DNA from: Streptomyces shenzhenensis
GTDB taxonomy: Bacteria; Actinomycetota; Actinomycetes; Streptomycetales; Streptomycetaceae
Assembly (NCBI RefSeq): GCF_021462265.1
Contig: NZ_JAJONF010000012.1
Location: 124,001 to 188,000, forward strand
DNA length: 64,000 nt
Direction: 5' to 3'
Both the position numbers and the translations under genes were made by a program. How positions within the stretch are numbered: position 1 is the first letter of the stretch; each line of letters begins with the position of its first letter. Below the pieces are notes generated by a model. The model was given only the letters and a program-made list of their open reading frames with translations. It did not search any database and had not been told where the DNA came from. This document shows positions 48,966-57,976 of this stretch, in pieces.

Positions 48966-50663
48966 TCACCGCCGGTAGATGGTGATCGAATGCCCCACAT
49001 CATCGATCGGACGGCTGGTGTCGATCAATTCGGCCAGCGTGCCCCGTGCCTTGGCGACCCACGAGTCCGAGACGACCAGCAGCCCGTGCACCCGCCCGGC
49101 CGGCACCTTGCGGGGATCGGCGGCGTGGATGCCGTAGTACGCCGGGACGCCACTGCCCTTGTAGACCAGCCAGATCCGCTCGCCCGGGTAGCGCTCCCTG
49201 AGCCGGTCGGCGAGCCGGCCCAGGTCCTGCCCCCAGTCCACGTTGGAGTCGTGCAGCCACCGATGGGTGTCCGCCGGACCTCCGAACGCCTCGTTGGCGT
49301 AGGGCAGATAGAACGGGAAGGTGAGCAGCGAGCTCACCGCGACGAACAGCGCCAGCGCCGCGCCCGCCGGCCGTGCCCACCGCAGGCGCGAGGCCAGGAC
49401 CGAAGCGCCGCCCACCGCCAGGAACATCGGCATGAAGATCGCGTACCGGGTCCCGAAGTCCCGGGACCCGGTCATCGCCGCGGCCAGCAGCACGGCCGGC
49501 GGCAGCAGCAGGTACGGCGCGGCCGGCCGCAGCCGCCGTACCGCGACCAGCGCGACGGCACCGGCCGCCCACAGCGCCAGCATGCCGAGCGGGGTCTTCA
49601 CCAGCAGGGCGGCCGGCAGGTAGTACCAGCGGGAGCCGGTGTAGAGGTGCCCGAACAGGTAGCCCTGCCAGGGGAGGTCCTCCAGGGCGAACTGCATCCG
49701 CATGCCGTCCCGGTAGGACCGCGGAAAGGGCATCAGGTCGACCAGGAGGCCCCGCAGTCCGTGCACCGCCGGGGCGGGCTCGGCGGACAGCAGGCGCAGC
49801 CGGGGATCGACCGCCAGGTAGGAGAGCCACACGACGGCCACCGCGGTCACCGCCACCACGGCCGCGGCCGCCAGGGTGCGCGCCGCACGGCCGGGGCGCG
49901 CCCCCCACACCGACACCACCGCCAGCGCCACGAGCACCGGGACCGCGGGCAGCGCGCTCATCTTCGCCGCCAGCGAGGCCCCCAACGCGGCGCCGGCCAG
50001 CGGCAGATACAGCCGGGGCCGGCGCCGGGCCCGCCACACCAGCCAGGCCGACGTCAGCACGAACCCGGCCGACGGCACGTCCAGGGTGGCCAGCGAGCCG
50101 TGCGCGATGACGTCCGGGGAGAAGCAGTACAGGGCGAGCGCCAGCAGCCCGGCGGCCGTACCGAGGACCTCACGGGCGAAGGCGAGGACCACCAGACCGA
50201 ACAGCAGCGTCAGCGCGATCACCGGCAGCCGTGCCCACAGCATCACCCGCCAGGGGTCGTTGCCCGACGAGTACAGCAGATGCCGGCCCACCTGCCCCTG
50301 GTCGCCCCGGTACGACGGGTCGTAGTGCGGGCCGGCGACGGCGATGCCGGCCATGATGACGAGCTTGCCGAGCGGCGGGTGCTCGGCGTTGTAACGCACC
50401 CGGTGCTCGTGGAGGTAGTCGGTGGCCGCCGCCACGTAGACGGGTTCGTCGACGGTGGGCGTCTGCTGGACGGCGGTGGTCACCATCGCCACCGCCATCT
50501 GGGCGAGCAGCAGCGCCGCGAGGACCGGCACCAGCCACCGGCGGCGGGCGCGCAGGGCGGCGGCCACCCGGGCCGCGAGGGCGGGCCCGGGGCGCGGCCC
50601 GGGACCGGCGGGGACGCCGGGGAGGTCGGGTTCGAGCACCGACTGCTGTTCGCTTGCCATCAT
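48966..50663 (-). CDS. GT39/PMT-like multi-pass membrane glycosyltransferase
   Basis: A 565-residue integral membrane protein with about ten hydrophobic helices. The first extracytoplasmic loop has TPTVDEPVYVAAATDYLHEHRVRYNAEHPPLGKL, the DE and HPPL motifs of the GT-C/PMT superfamily that uses polyprenyl-phosphate sugars. The C-terminal soluble part (about 460-565: DSNVDWGQDLGRLADRLRERYPGERIWLVY) resembles other actinobacterial GT39-like proteins. It likely glycosylates wall or secreted components; donor and acceptor are unknown. Tandem ATG codons at 50663 and 50660 are both acceptable starts. Confidence 0.85.
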   Translation of the reverse strand: MMASEQQSVLEPDLPGVPAGPGPRPGPALAARVAAALRARRRWLVPVLAALLLAQMAVAMVTTAVQQTPTVDEPVYVAAATDYLHEHRVRYNAEHPPLGKLVIMAGIAVAGPHYDPSYRGDQGQVGRHLLYSSGNDPWRVMLWARLPVIALTLLFGLVVLAFAREVLGTAAGLLALALYCFSPDVIAHGSLATLDVPSAGFVLTSAWLVWRARRRPRLYLPLAGAALGASLAAKMSALPAVPVLVALAVVSVWGARPGRAARTLAAAAVVAVTAVAVVWLSYLAVDPRLRLLSAEPAPAVHGLRGLLVDLMPFPRSYRDGMRMQFALEDLPWQGYLFGHLYTGSRWYYLPAALLVKTPLGMLALWAAGAVALVAVRRLRPAAPYLLLPPAVLLAAAMTGSRDFGTRYAIFMPMFLAVGGASVLASRLRWARPAGAALALFVAVSSLLTFPFYLPYANEAFGGPADTHRWLHDSNVDWGQDLGRLADRLRERYPGERIWLVYKGSGVPAYYGIHAADPRKVPAGRVHGLLVVSDSWVAKARGTLAELIDTSRPIDDVGHSITIYRR

Positions 50664-50753
50664 CCGCCCCACGGGAACACCGGGCCCGCGGTGACGGGAA
50701 CGATCACGAGCCGCCATGGCCCTACTGTCGCATCGCTCCCGTCACCGGGCGCG

Positions 50754-52685
50754 TCACCGCTTCACGAGTCGTACCGACAGACCGTCTGCCGTGTAGACGG
50801 GTACGGCCCGCAGCGTGGCGGAGTTCAGCTCCACCGCGGCGAACTGGCCGCGCAGCCGCGGTGCGCCGACGACCGGGAGCGTGCTGCCCGCGGCCGGCGG
50901 GCGCTCGGTGTCCAGGTTCAGGGACAGGGTGCTGCCCCTGCCGAGGACGGCCAGGTGCTTCACCGTCAGCGGCGCCCTGCGGCCCTTGGCCAGGGTGACC
51001 TCCAGGGTGCCCGCGTCCTGCGTGTACGTACCGCGCACGAACAGCTCGTCCGTGACCCGCAGGGTGCCGTCCGAGATCCGGACGTCACCGCGGCCCAGCG
51101 CGTCCGCGGAGGCGGCGACCAGGGTGCCGGCGGCCAGCACGGTGCCGCCCCGGTAGCGGTTGTGGCCGGTCAGGGTCAGCGTGCCGGTGCCCTGCTTGGT
51201 CAGACCGCCGGGGCCGTCGATGTCGTTGCGCCAGCTGTCGGCCGCCGAGAAGCCGCCGGCCGCCGCGTCCAGGGTGACCGTGACGTCCGCGTCGAAGGCG
51301 CCGTAGCCGTCCGCCGCGGCGAACAGGTTGAGGCGGCCCCACTGCTCCGGGCCGTCGAGGAGCACGTACCCGGAGGGCAGGCCGGTGGTGCGCAGCACCT
51401 CGCGGCGCTGGTCGGCGGTGAGGTAGGGCTGACGCGTCTCCAGCAGCACCTCGGCGCCCTTGGGCACGGTGAGCGGGAGGTCGCGGCCCTCCCGGTCGAG
51501 GATGTACGTCAGCCGGGGCGTGGCCGCGCGCTCGTTGGCCTCGCGGTCGGCGTACGGGTCGGTGCCGGAGTCGGCCGAGTGGGCGTAGGCGTACAGGGTG
51601 TCGGCGGTGCTGCCGGTCTGCGCCTCGAAGTAGGCGAGGGCCTGGGCGCGGGCGGCCGCCTTGAGGTCGGCGTTGGCCGGGTCGGCGAGGGTGGCGGCGG
51701 CCAGGGCGGTGGCCATGATGCGGCCGCCGATCACGTCGACCGTGTTGTGCATTCCCGCGATGATCCGGGTGTCGCTCAGCTCCAGGGCACGGGCGACCAG
51801 CTCCTGGAAGCGCTCCGGAACGGCGTACGCGTAGGCCAGGCCCGCCAGGTGGAAGGCGTTGGTGTGGCCGGACGGGAAGCCGCCGTCGTCGGCGGCGGAG
51901 GTGCTGCGCTGGCGCAGCAGCTGCGGGGCCACGACCACGTCGGACTCGTAGACCGGGAAGCCGTACGCGTCGGTGCCGCCGGTGTCGACGACCTCGCTGT
52001 CCTCGTTCATCCGCCACGGACGCGGGTACTGGTAGGCGTACTTGGAGGGGTTGCCGGACGCGTAGTTGCCGCGCACGGTGTCGACCAGGGCGGCCACCTT
52101 GCCCAGCGCCGAGTCGTGCGAGCCCGCGCCGAGCGCCGAGCCCGCGGGGGCGCCGGCCGGGACCGCGTCGCTGATGGTGGTGGCGGGGGTGCCGTCGGGG
52201 GCGCTGGTGATCGAGGTGACCGCGAGGGAGCCGGCCTTGTACAGGTCGGCGAGCGGGCCGAGGCCGGCGATCATGGCGTAGCTCTGGTGCTGGCGGTCGT
52301 AGAGGAACGCCTTCTTCGCGTCGGCGGCGCTGCGCTTCTTGGTGATCTTGGCGCAGTAGCGCATGTTGGCACGCAGGATGTCGGCGCGCAGCACCGTGCC
52401 GGTGTTCCAGGCGGAACCGGTCTTCCACACCCGCGCGAAGCCGCCGAGGATGCGGACCACCGCGTTGGTGTCCGCGGTGAGGTTGGTGCTGATGTTGGTC
52501 TTGTAGTCGTCGACGAACGCGAGGGCCGTCGCGGCCTTGGCGTCGGCGGCCGCGAGCCAGCCGACGAGGGTCGGGGCCGCCAGCACCCCCGCCGACGCGC
52601 CGAGCGAGGTCTTCAGGAATCCCCGTCGGCCGACGGCGAGTCCACGGGCCGGAGAAAGGGAGTGGGGCCCGGCAGGTGACGGCAT
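50754..52685 (-). CDS. Tat-exported PAP2-type phosphatase with autotransporter-like beta repeat
   Basis: A 643-residue exported protein. The twin-arginine signal GRRGFLKTS is at residues 19-27. The vanadium-dependent haloperoxidase/PAP2 domain carries YPRPWR, PSGHTN and SDTRIIAGMHNTVDV, giving the three phosphate-binding motifs. Residues about 470-640 contain an autotransporter-associated beta-strand repeat (GLTKQGTGTLTLTGHNRYRGGTVLAAGTLVA), giving a beta-helix-like stalk rarely attached to this enzyme class. The substrate could be a lipid pyrophosphate, phytate-like ester or other phosphomonoester. There is no lipobox or sortase signal. Confidence 0.87.
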   Translation of the reverse strand: MPSPAGPHSLSPARGLAVGRRGFLKTSLGASAGVLAAPTLVGWLAAADAKAATALAFVDDYKTNISTNLTADTNAVVRILGGFARVWKTGSAWNTGTVLRADILRANMRYCAKITKKRSAADAKKAFLYDRQHQSYAMIAGLGPLADLYKAGSLAVTSITSAPDGTPATTISDAVPAGAPAGSALGAGSHDSALGKVAALVDTVRGNYASGNPSKYAYQYPRPWRMNEDSEVVDTGGTDAYGFPVYESDVVVAPQLLRQRSTSAADDGGFPSGHTNAFHLAGLAYAYAVPERFQELVARALELSDTRIIAGMHNTVDVIGGRIMATALAAATLADPANADLKAAARAQALAYFEAQTGSTADTLYAYAHSADSGTDPYADREANERAATPRLTYILDREGRDLPLTVPKGAEVLLETRQPYLTADQRREVLRTTGLPSGYVLLDGPEQWGRLNLFAAADGYGAFDADVTVTLDAAAGGFSAADSWRNDIDGPGGLTKQGTGTLTLTGHNRYRGGTVLAAGTLVAASADALGRGDVRISDGTLRVTDELFVRGTYTQDAGTLEVTLAKGRRAPLTVKHLAVLGRGSTLSLNLDTERPPAAGSTLPVVGAPRLRGQFAAVELNSATLRAVPVYTADGLSVRLVKR

Positions 52686-52702
52686 GGGTGTGCCTCTCTT
52701 TT

Positions 52703-52741
52703 GTTCTACGGGGACTTCACGGGTTCTACGGGGACTTCACG
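52703..52741. repeat. 19-bp direct repeat upstream of the PAP2 gene
   Basis: GTTCTACGGGGACTTCACG occurs at 52703-52721 and 52723-52741, a 20-nt period, directly upstream of the leftward PAP2 phosphatase start. The remaining bases to 52981 show no gene. Confidence 0.75.
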
Positions 52742-52981
52742 CGGACCGTCGGTGTTCCCGATGCGCGTGAGCGTGTGGGTTCGCGTGGGAAAAGTGCTGA
52801 ACGAGCGCAGTTCTAGGGCGACTTCGTGACCCGGTGGTCATGGTCCGAAGGACGTCGCATGACCCGGAGTTGAACGACGGCCCGGTGGTTCACCCGGACG
52901 ACCGGCCGCGACCTGCGCGGTCGCGGCGTCGAACGGCTTGTGGTCCGGGCCCGCGGGAGCGGACGTGCCGCGCACGGGTTC

Positions 52982-53887
52982 TCACAGGATCGAACGCGCC
53001 AGTGCCACCGCTCCCTCGACCGGCGGGAGCCGCAACGGCTGCGGCCGGGCCCCGGGTACGGCCTCGGCGAGCGCGGCGGCGAAGGCGTCGTACAGGCGCC
53101 GCTGGGAGAGGATCGTGCCGCCGGCGACCACCACGTCGTCCACGGCGAGACCGCGGGCGGCGAGCCGGGCCACCAGGCCGGCCAGGGCGCGGCCGCCGTC
53201 GGCTATCACGTCCGCGGCGAGGCGGGAGCCCGCGTCGGCCGCGGCGAAGAGCACCGGGGCGTGCCGGCCCCACTGGGCGGAGACGTCGGAGGCGCTCTCC
53301 AGCGCGGCGCCGAGTGCGGGCACCTCGGCCACCTCGAAGGCGGCGAGGAGCCCCGTCGCGAGGGCGTCGGGTGCCTCGCCCCGGTCGTGGGCGGCCCAGA
53401 CGGCGCGGGCGGCTTCCCGGACGAGCCCGGCGGCGCCGCCCTCGTCACCGAGGATCGCGCCCCAGCCGCCCACCTGCACGGGGCTGCCGTCGGCCTGCCG
53501 GCCGACGGCCACCGAGCCGGTGCCGGCGACCAGGCCGACGCCCTTGTCCAGGCCGGCGGCGGGGACGAGGAGTTCGGCGTCGCCCACCACCCGGACGGGC
53601 ACGTCGAGCAGGTCCCGCAGCGCGGCGGCGATGCCGGCGCACTGGCGGGGGGTCTCACAGGCGTGCCCGCCGACGGCCAGGGCGGCCGGGCGGGTACCGG
53701 GAGGCAGGGCGTCGTGGACGAGCGCGGTCAGCCAGCGGGCCGCGGCGTCCGGGTCGTGCGGCCGCCAGCCGCTGCTCGGGCGGACGTGGTCGGCGACCCG
53801 GTCCGCGCCGGCGAGGGCGCGGAGCTGGGTCTTGGTGCCGCCCACGTCGATGCCGACCAGGAGCGGGGAGGAAGGAGTTTCCTGCAC
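52982..53887 (-). CDS. BadF/BadG-family N-acetylglucosamine-type kinase
   Basis: A 301-residue ASKHA kinase. The ATP/phosphate motif GIDVGGTKTQLRAL starts near residue 10. VAGTGSVAVGRQADG and VGGWGAILGDEGGAAG are the signature of eukaryote-like GlcNAc kinase and its BadF/BcrA relatives. It probably phosphorylates GlcNAc or a related amino sugar released in the cell. The GTG at 53887 follows an AGAGGATCC ribosome binding site and puts the motif in the normal position. It diverges from a ROK regulator across a perfect palindrome, linking it to the importer operon on the right. Confidence 0.88.
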   Translation of the reverse strand: MQETPSSPLLVGIDVGGTKTQLRALAGADRVADHVRPSSGWRPHDPDAAARWLTALVHDALPPGTRPAALAVGGHACETPRQCAGIAAALRDLLDVPVRVVGDAELLVPAAGLDKGVGLVAGTGSVAVGRQADGSPVQVGGWGAILGDEGGAAGLVREAARAVWAAHDRGEAPDALATGLLAAFEVAEVPALGAALESASDVSAQWGRHAPVLFAAADAGSRLAADVIADGGRALAGLVARLAARGLAVDDVVVAGGTILSQRRLYDAFAAALAEAVPGARPQPLRLPPVEGAVALARSIL

Positions 53888-54037
53888 GGATCCTCTTTCG
53901 TCGTCTGGGCGAAGAGCGCCGAAGAGCCTGGCACTGTGCTGTGACGGCGGGCGAACCGGTCTGGCCGAACAGGAGTCGAGCACGTCAGGAAGCCCCGGGA
54001 CGGGCTTCTTGCGGAGCACGGCAGGCGAGTACCGTGA

Positions 54038-54065
54038 ACTTCGTTAGGAAGTTAACTAACGAAGT
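54038..54065. promoter_or_regulatory. ROK operator palindrome
   Basis: ACTTCGTTAG (54038-54047) and CTAACGAAGT (54056-54065) are perfect inverted repeats around GAAGTTAA, whose core extends to AGTTAACT. This AT-rich site, unusual in this genome, sits between the divergent kinase and ROK genes and fits NagC/Mlc-type ROK operators. Confidence 0.75.
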
Positions 54066-54198
54066 ACAGTGCGTCAAGAGTTGCCGCGGACTCGGTCGAC
54101 GGGACGCTGTCGAGGCCACGATCGCGCGGCACACCGGCACCGCATCGCCGCATCCCGCGACACCCGGGGGAGCGCGGCCCCTGACCCCTGGGGGAACC

Positions 54199-55344
54199 GT
54201 GGAACACGTCGTGGCTGAAGCCTCCCGGCTCACCGAGAGCGCCGGCGCGGTCTTCGCCGTGCTGGCCCAGGTCGGCAGCGCCACCCGGCCGCAGCTCGCG
54301 AGTCTGGCCGGCCTGTCCAAACCGACGGTCTCCGCCGCCGTCGCGGAGCTGGAGGGAGCGCGGCTGGCCACCCACTCCGGCACCTCCTCCAGCGGCACCG
54401 GCCGCTCGGCCGCCGTCTACGGCCTCGGGGCCGCCTCCGGCTCGGTCCTCGCGGTCGACCTCGGCCCGGCGCGCACCCGGGTCCGCGGCTGCGCCCTGGA
54501 CGGCACCCTGCTCGCCGAGGCGGACACGCCCCGCACCCGGGCCGCCGACGCCGTCCGCGAGGCCCTGGCCGCGCTGCCGGCGGGCGCCCCGCTGCGGGCC
54601 ATCGTGGTCGCCGTCGGTGATGTCACCGCCCCCGACCGGGCGGGCAGCGGGATGCGCCCGGCGACCGCCAAGGCCGGGCCCGTCTTCGACGCGGTCTCCG
54701 TCGCCCTGCCGCCGGGCGTGCCCGTCCACCTGGAGAACAACGTCAACTGCGCGGCCCTCGCCGAACTCCACGAGGGCGCCGCCCGGGGCCGGCGCACCTT
54801 CGGCTACCTGCGGATCGGCGTCGGTGTCGGTCTGGGCATCGTCATCGGCGGCCAGGTGCTGCGCGGCGCCAACGGCGCGGCCGGTGAGCTGGCCCGGCTG
54901 CCCTACCCCTGGGACGACGACCGGGAGCCCCGCCAGGAGGCCCTGGAGGCCTACGTCGGCTCACACGCCCTGCTGCGCCGGGCCGCCGAGATCTGGCGGG
55001 AGGCCGACGGCCCGTGCCCGCGCACCGCCGACCGGCTCTTCGCGCTGGCCGCCCAGGGCCGGGAGCCCGCCCGTGCTGTCGTCGCCCGGCACGCCGCCGA
55101 CGTGGGCCGGCTGGCGGCGGCGGTGACCGCCGTACTGGATCCGGGGCTGATCGTGCTGGGCGGCAGCACGGGCGCGGACCCGCAGCTCCTGCCCGGGGTG
55201 CGGGCCGAGCTGGACCGGCTGAGCTGGCCCACCGAGGTGGTCAGCAGCCAGATCGGCGATCTCGGTACCGTGGCGGGTGCCGCCCGGCTCGCCGTGGCCA
55301 AGGGAGTCCAAACCGTGACCGAAGGCGCCAGGGTGAAGGATTGA
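54199..55344 (+). CDS. ROK-family repressor of the carbohydrate locus
   Basis: A 381-residue ROK regulator. The N-terminal winged helix (about 10-75) reads AVFAVLAQVGSATRPQLASLAGLSKPTVSAAVAELEGARL. The kinase-like sensor domain has SVLAVDLGPARTRVRG, HLENNVNCAALAELHEGA and RIGVGVGLGIVIGGQVLRG with GANGAAGELARLP. No zinc-binding cysteine cluster is visible. It probably binds the palindrome at 54038-54065 and responds to a sugar or sugar phosphate from the pathway encoded downstream. The GTG start follows a purine-rich GGGGGAA segment. Confidence 0.9.
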   Translation: MEHVVAEASRLTESAGAVFAVLAQVGSATRPQLASLAGLSKPTVSAAVAELEGARLATHSGTSSSGTGRSAAVYGLGAASGSVLAVDLGPARTRVRGCALDGTLLAEADTPRTRAADAVREALAALPAGAPLRAIVVAVGDVTAPDRAGSGMRPATAKAGPVFDAVSVALPPGVPVHLENNVNCAALAELHEGAARGRRTFGYLRIGVGVGLGIVIGGQVLRGANGAAGELARLPYPWDDDREPRQEALEAYVGSHALLRRAAEIWREADGPCPRTADRLFALAAQGREPARAVVARHAADVGRLAAAVTAVLDPGLIVLGGSTGADPQLLPGVRAELDRLSWPTEVVSSQIGDLGTVAGAARLAVAKGVQTVTEGARVKD

Positions 55345-55376
55345 CGGCTTCCTCATCGGTCTGCCAATGTCCGGAC

Positions 55377-55551
55377 AAGCGCTTTCTAAGTCGGCCGGGA
55401 CGCCGGCTTGGGGTGAGCCTCCCAGCCCGTACACGACGTACGGCAACCGCACGAGGGCGTGCCCGTGCGGTGACGGCCCAGGCGGCCGGGGATCTCGCCC
55501 CGCGTGGACGATGCGGCCGGGCGAGGCCGCGACCCCGGAAAGCGACTTTCC
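55377..55551 (+). promoter_or_regulatory. LacI-like operator candidates before the importer operon
   Basis: AAGCGCTT (55377-55384) and GGAAAGCGACTTTCC (55537-55551) both resemble the GAAAGCGCTTTC family of LacI-type operators. The second ends 67 bp before the lipoprotein start. They differ from the ROK palindrome, so a second regulator may act here. Confidence 0.45.
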
Positions 55552-55618
55552 TTCAAAATGCACCCGTGCCGCCTCAGCCGGCGCCGTGCTCCGTCCCTCC
55601 GAAGAAATGGGATCGAAG

Positions 55619-56941
55619 ATGACCACTGTGGGTGTGCGGCGCTCCCGCCGACTCGGCCGCGGCGGTATGCGCCGCCTGGTTCCCCTCGCTGCCGTGGCCT
55701 CGGCAGGAGCCCTGCTGCTCTCCGCCTGCGGGTCGGGGTCCGGCTCGGGCGGTACCTCCAAGTCGCTGACGTTCTGGATCTCCACGGTTCCGGGGCAGGA
55801 CGCGGGCTGGAAGAAGCTGGTGGCGCAGTACAAGAAGGAAGCCGGCGTCGACGTCAAGCTCGTCAACATCCCCTACGACGGCTACACGACGAAGCTGCAC
55901 AACTCCGCGCAGGCGAATGCTCTGCCCGACGTGGCGGCCGTACCGGCGCTGGACCCGATCTGGTCGAACAAGCTGATCGACCTGAGCTCCATCGCCGGGA
56001 ACAAGAGCTACAACATCAATGCGAACTTCCTGGCGAAGGACTCGTCCGGCAAGGTGCTGGCCATCCCCTCGGACGTCACCGCGTCCGGGCTGTTCATCAA
56101 CACGACGCTCTTCAAGAAGGCCGGCGTCTCCTTCCCCACCTCGTCGTCGAAGACCTGGACCTGGACCGACTTCATCGCGGCCGCGAACAAGGTCCGGGAG
56201 AAGACCGGCGCCAAGTACTCCCTGACCTTCGACCAGTCGCCGTCTCGACTGCGCGCCATGGTGTACGAGATGGGCGGGAATTACGTCCACGCGGACTCCT
56301 CCGGCAAGTTCTCGGTGGACGCCGCGACCAAGAAGGCCGTGAAGACCTTCGTCGGATGGAACGACGACAAGATCATGCCGAAGTCGGTGTGGACCAGCGG
56401 CGCCGACCCGTCCGCGATGTTCCAGAGCGGTGACGTGGTCGCCTACTGGTCCGGCGTGTGGCAGGTCGCCGCGTTCGCGGACAGCATCAAGAAGTTCGAC
56501 TGGGCCAGCGTCCCGACCCCCGCCCAGCCCGTGCAGGCCAGCGACGTCAACAGCGGCGGCCTGATGGTCGGCTTCAACAACAACGGCGCCGCGGCCACCG
56601 CCGCGAAGAAGTTCATGACCTGGGTGTACGACCCGAAGCAGTACACCGAACTGGTCGAGAGCTCCGGATTCCTCCCGGTCGAGAGCGGTCTGAGCCCGAA
56701 CTACCCCTTCAAATCCGACGCGGCGCAGTCGGCGTTCAAGCTGTACAACGAGGAGATCCCGCTGTACGCCCCGATCTCCGGCTACTTCAACGGTGCGCAG
56801 ACGGACTGGGTGCTGAAGGGCAAGAGCCTCACCACCGACCCGACCAAGACGGAGCTCGGCAAGGCGATCAACGGCCAGCAGTCGTCCGACAAGGCGCTGG
56901 AGAACATCGTGGCCGGCTACAACCAGCAGGTCGGCGGCTGA
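55619..56941 (+). CDS. Sugar ABC transporter substrate-binding lipoprotein
   Basis: A 440-residue extracytoplasmic lipoprotein. The basic N-terminus and hydrophobic stretch end in the lipobox LLSACGSG, so the mature protein is anchored by its cysteine. The rest is an MalE-type cluster D binding protein (TFWISTVPGQDAGWKKLVAQYKKEAGVDVKLVNIPYDGYTTKL, VPALDPIWSNKLIDLSSIAG, FLPVESGLSP). It captures an oligosaccharide for the two permeases encoded next. ATG 55607 is an in-frame alternative start. Codon use is slightly less GC-extreme than in neighbours, as often seen for highly expressed binding proteins. Confidence 0.93.
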   Translation: MTTVGVRRSRRLGRGGMRRLVPLAAVASAGALLLSACGSGSGSGGTSKSLTFWISTVPGQDAGWKKLVAQYKKEAGVDVKLVNIPYDGYTTKLHNSAQANALPDVAAVPALDPIWSNKLIDLSSIAGNKSYNINANFLAKDSSGKVLAIPSDVTASGLFINTTLFKKAGVSFPTSSSKTWTWTDFIAAANKVREKTGAKYSLTFDQSPSRLRAMVYEMGGNYVHADSSGKFSVDAATKKAVKTFVGWNDDKIMPKSVWTSGADPSAMFQSGDVVAYWSGVWQVAAFADSIKKFDWASVPTPAQPVQASDVNSGGLMVGFNNNGAAATAAKKFMTWVYDPKQYTELVESSGFLPVESGLSPNYPFKSDAAQSAFKLYNEEIPLYAPISGYFNGAQTDWVLKGKSLTTDPTKTELGKAINGQQSSDKALENIVAGYNQQVGG

Positions 56942-57064
56942 TCGCAGCCCCCAGGGCGGGGCGGCGGGACCGAGCCCCCGCCGCCCCGCCCTGGCCAACC
57001 ACGTGATGCCGGGCTCATCGCGTGAACCCACCGCAACCCATTCCACCAGCACGGAGTCAGGAAG

Positions 57065-57976
57065 ATGACAAAACGCGCCTCGGCCGTGTCCGCGAGCCCG
57101 CCCAGAAGACGCAGTAAGTACACCCTTGCGCCGCTCACTCTCATCGCGGCCAATGTCGTGCTCTTCGCGCTGTTCTTCGTCTGGCCGGCGGTGATCGGGC
57201 TCGTCTACTCCTTCACGAACTACACCGGTGTGGGCGCGTTCCAGTTCATCGGGCTGGACAACTATCACAACCTGTTCGGGGACTCCACGTTCTACGACGC
57301 GCTGACCCGGACGCTTCTGTACACCGTGCTCTTCGTGCCGCTGAACTTCGCGCTCTCGCTCCTCGCGGCCAACCTGGTGGTGAACAAGCACGCCAAGGGT
57401 TCGTCCGTCGCCCGCGTCATCTTCTTCATCCCGTGGCTGCTGTCGCCCATCGTCGTGGGTGTGCTGTGGCGGTGGCTGTTCGGTGAGAATTTCGGCCTGG
57501 TCAACTACGTCATCGAGAAGCTCGGCGGCAGTGCCGTTCCGTGGCAGTCGAACGCGGACCTGTCGCTGCTCGTGGTGGTGGCGGCGGCGTCCTGGATGTG
57601 GACGGGTTTCACGATGCTGCTCTTCATCGCGGCGATCAAGAACGTACCCGTGTCGTACTACGAGGCGGCATCGCTCGACGGTGCCGGACCGTGGCGCCAG
57701 TTCTTGAGCATCACGCTGCCGAGCATCGCGCCGACCTCCTTCATCGTCGTCCTGCTCAACACGATCAACGCGATGAAGGAATATCCGGTGTTCGTCTCCC
57801 TGAACAACGGCGGACCCGGAACGTCGAACAACCTGCTTGTCCAGTACATCTACCAGACCGGCTTCCAACGGGGCCAGATCGGCTATGCGAGCGCCGCGTC
57901 GTTCGTGCTCATGCTCATCCTGATGGCCGTCGCGATCATCCAGCTGATCGTCAACCGGCGGGTGGAGAACCGATGA
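57065..57976 (+). CDS. Sugar ABC transporter permease, MalF type
   Basis: A 303-residue inner-membrane permease with six helices (first VVLFALFFVWPAVIGLVYSF). The EAA loop that contacts the ATPase reads EAASLDGAGPWRQFLSITLPSI. It is the first of two permeases. Its stop overlaps the next gene's ATG by 4 nt. No ATPase gene is present in the operon; in streptomycetes a shared ATPase (MsiK) encoded elsewhere usually energises such importers. Confidence 0.93.
   Translation: MTKRASAVSASPPRRRSKYTLAPLTLIAANVVLFALFFVWPAVIGLVYSFTNYTGVGAFQFIGLDNYHNLFGDSTFYDALTRTLLYTVLFVPLNFALSLLAANLVVNKHAKGSSVARVIFFIPWLLSPIVVGVLWRWLFGENFGLVNYVIEKLGGSAVPWQSNADLSLLVVVAAASWMWTGFTMLLFIAAIKNVPVSYYEAASLDGAGPWRQFLSITLPSIAPTSFIVVLLNTINAMKEYPVFVSLNNGGPGTSNNLLVQYIYQTGFQRGQIGYASAASFVLMLILMAVAIIQLIVNRRVENR

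Noticed and set aside
48990..52679. 1229-residue rightward frame opposite GT39 and PAP2 genes
   Set aside because: Composition of Gly/Arg/Val/His typical of a complement frame; both leftward genes are well supported.
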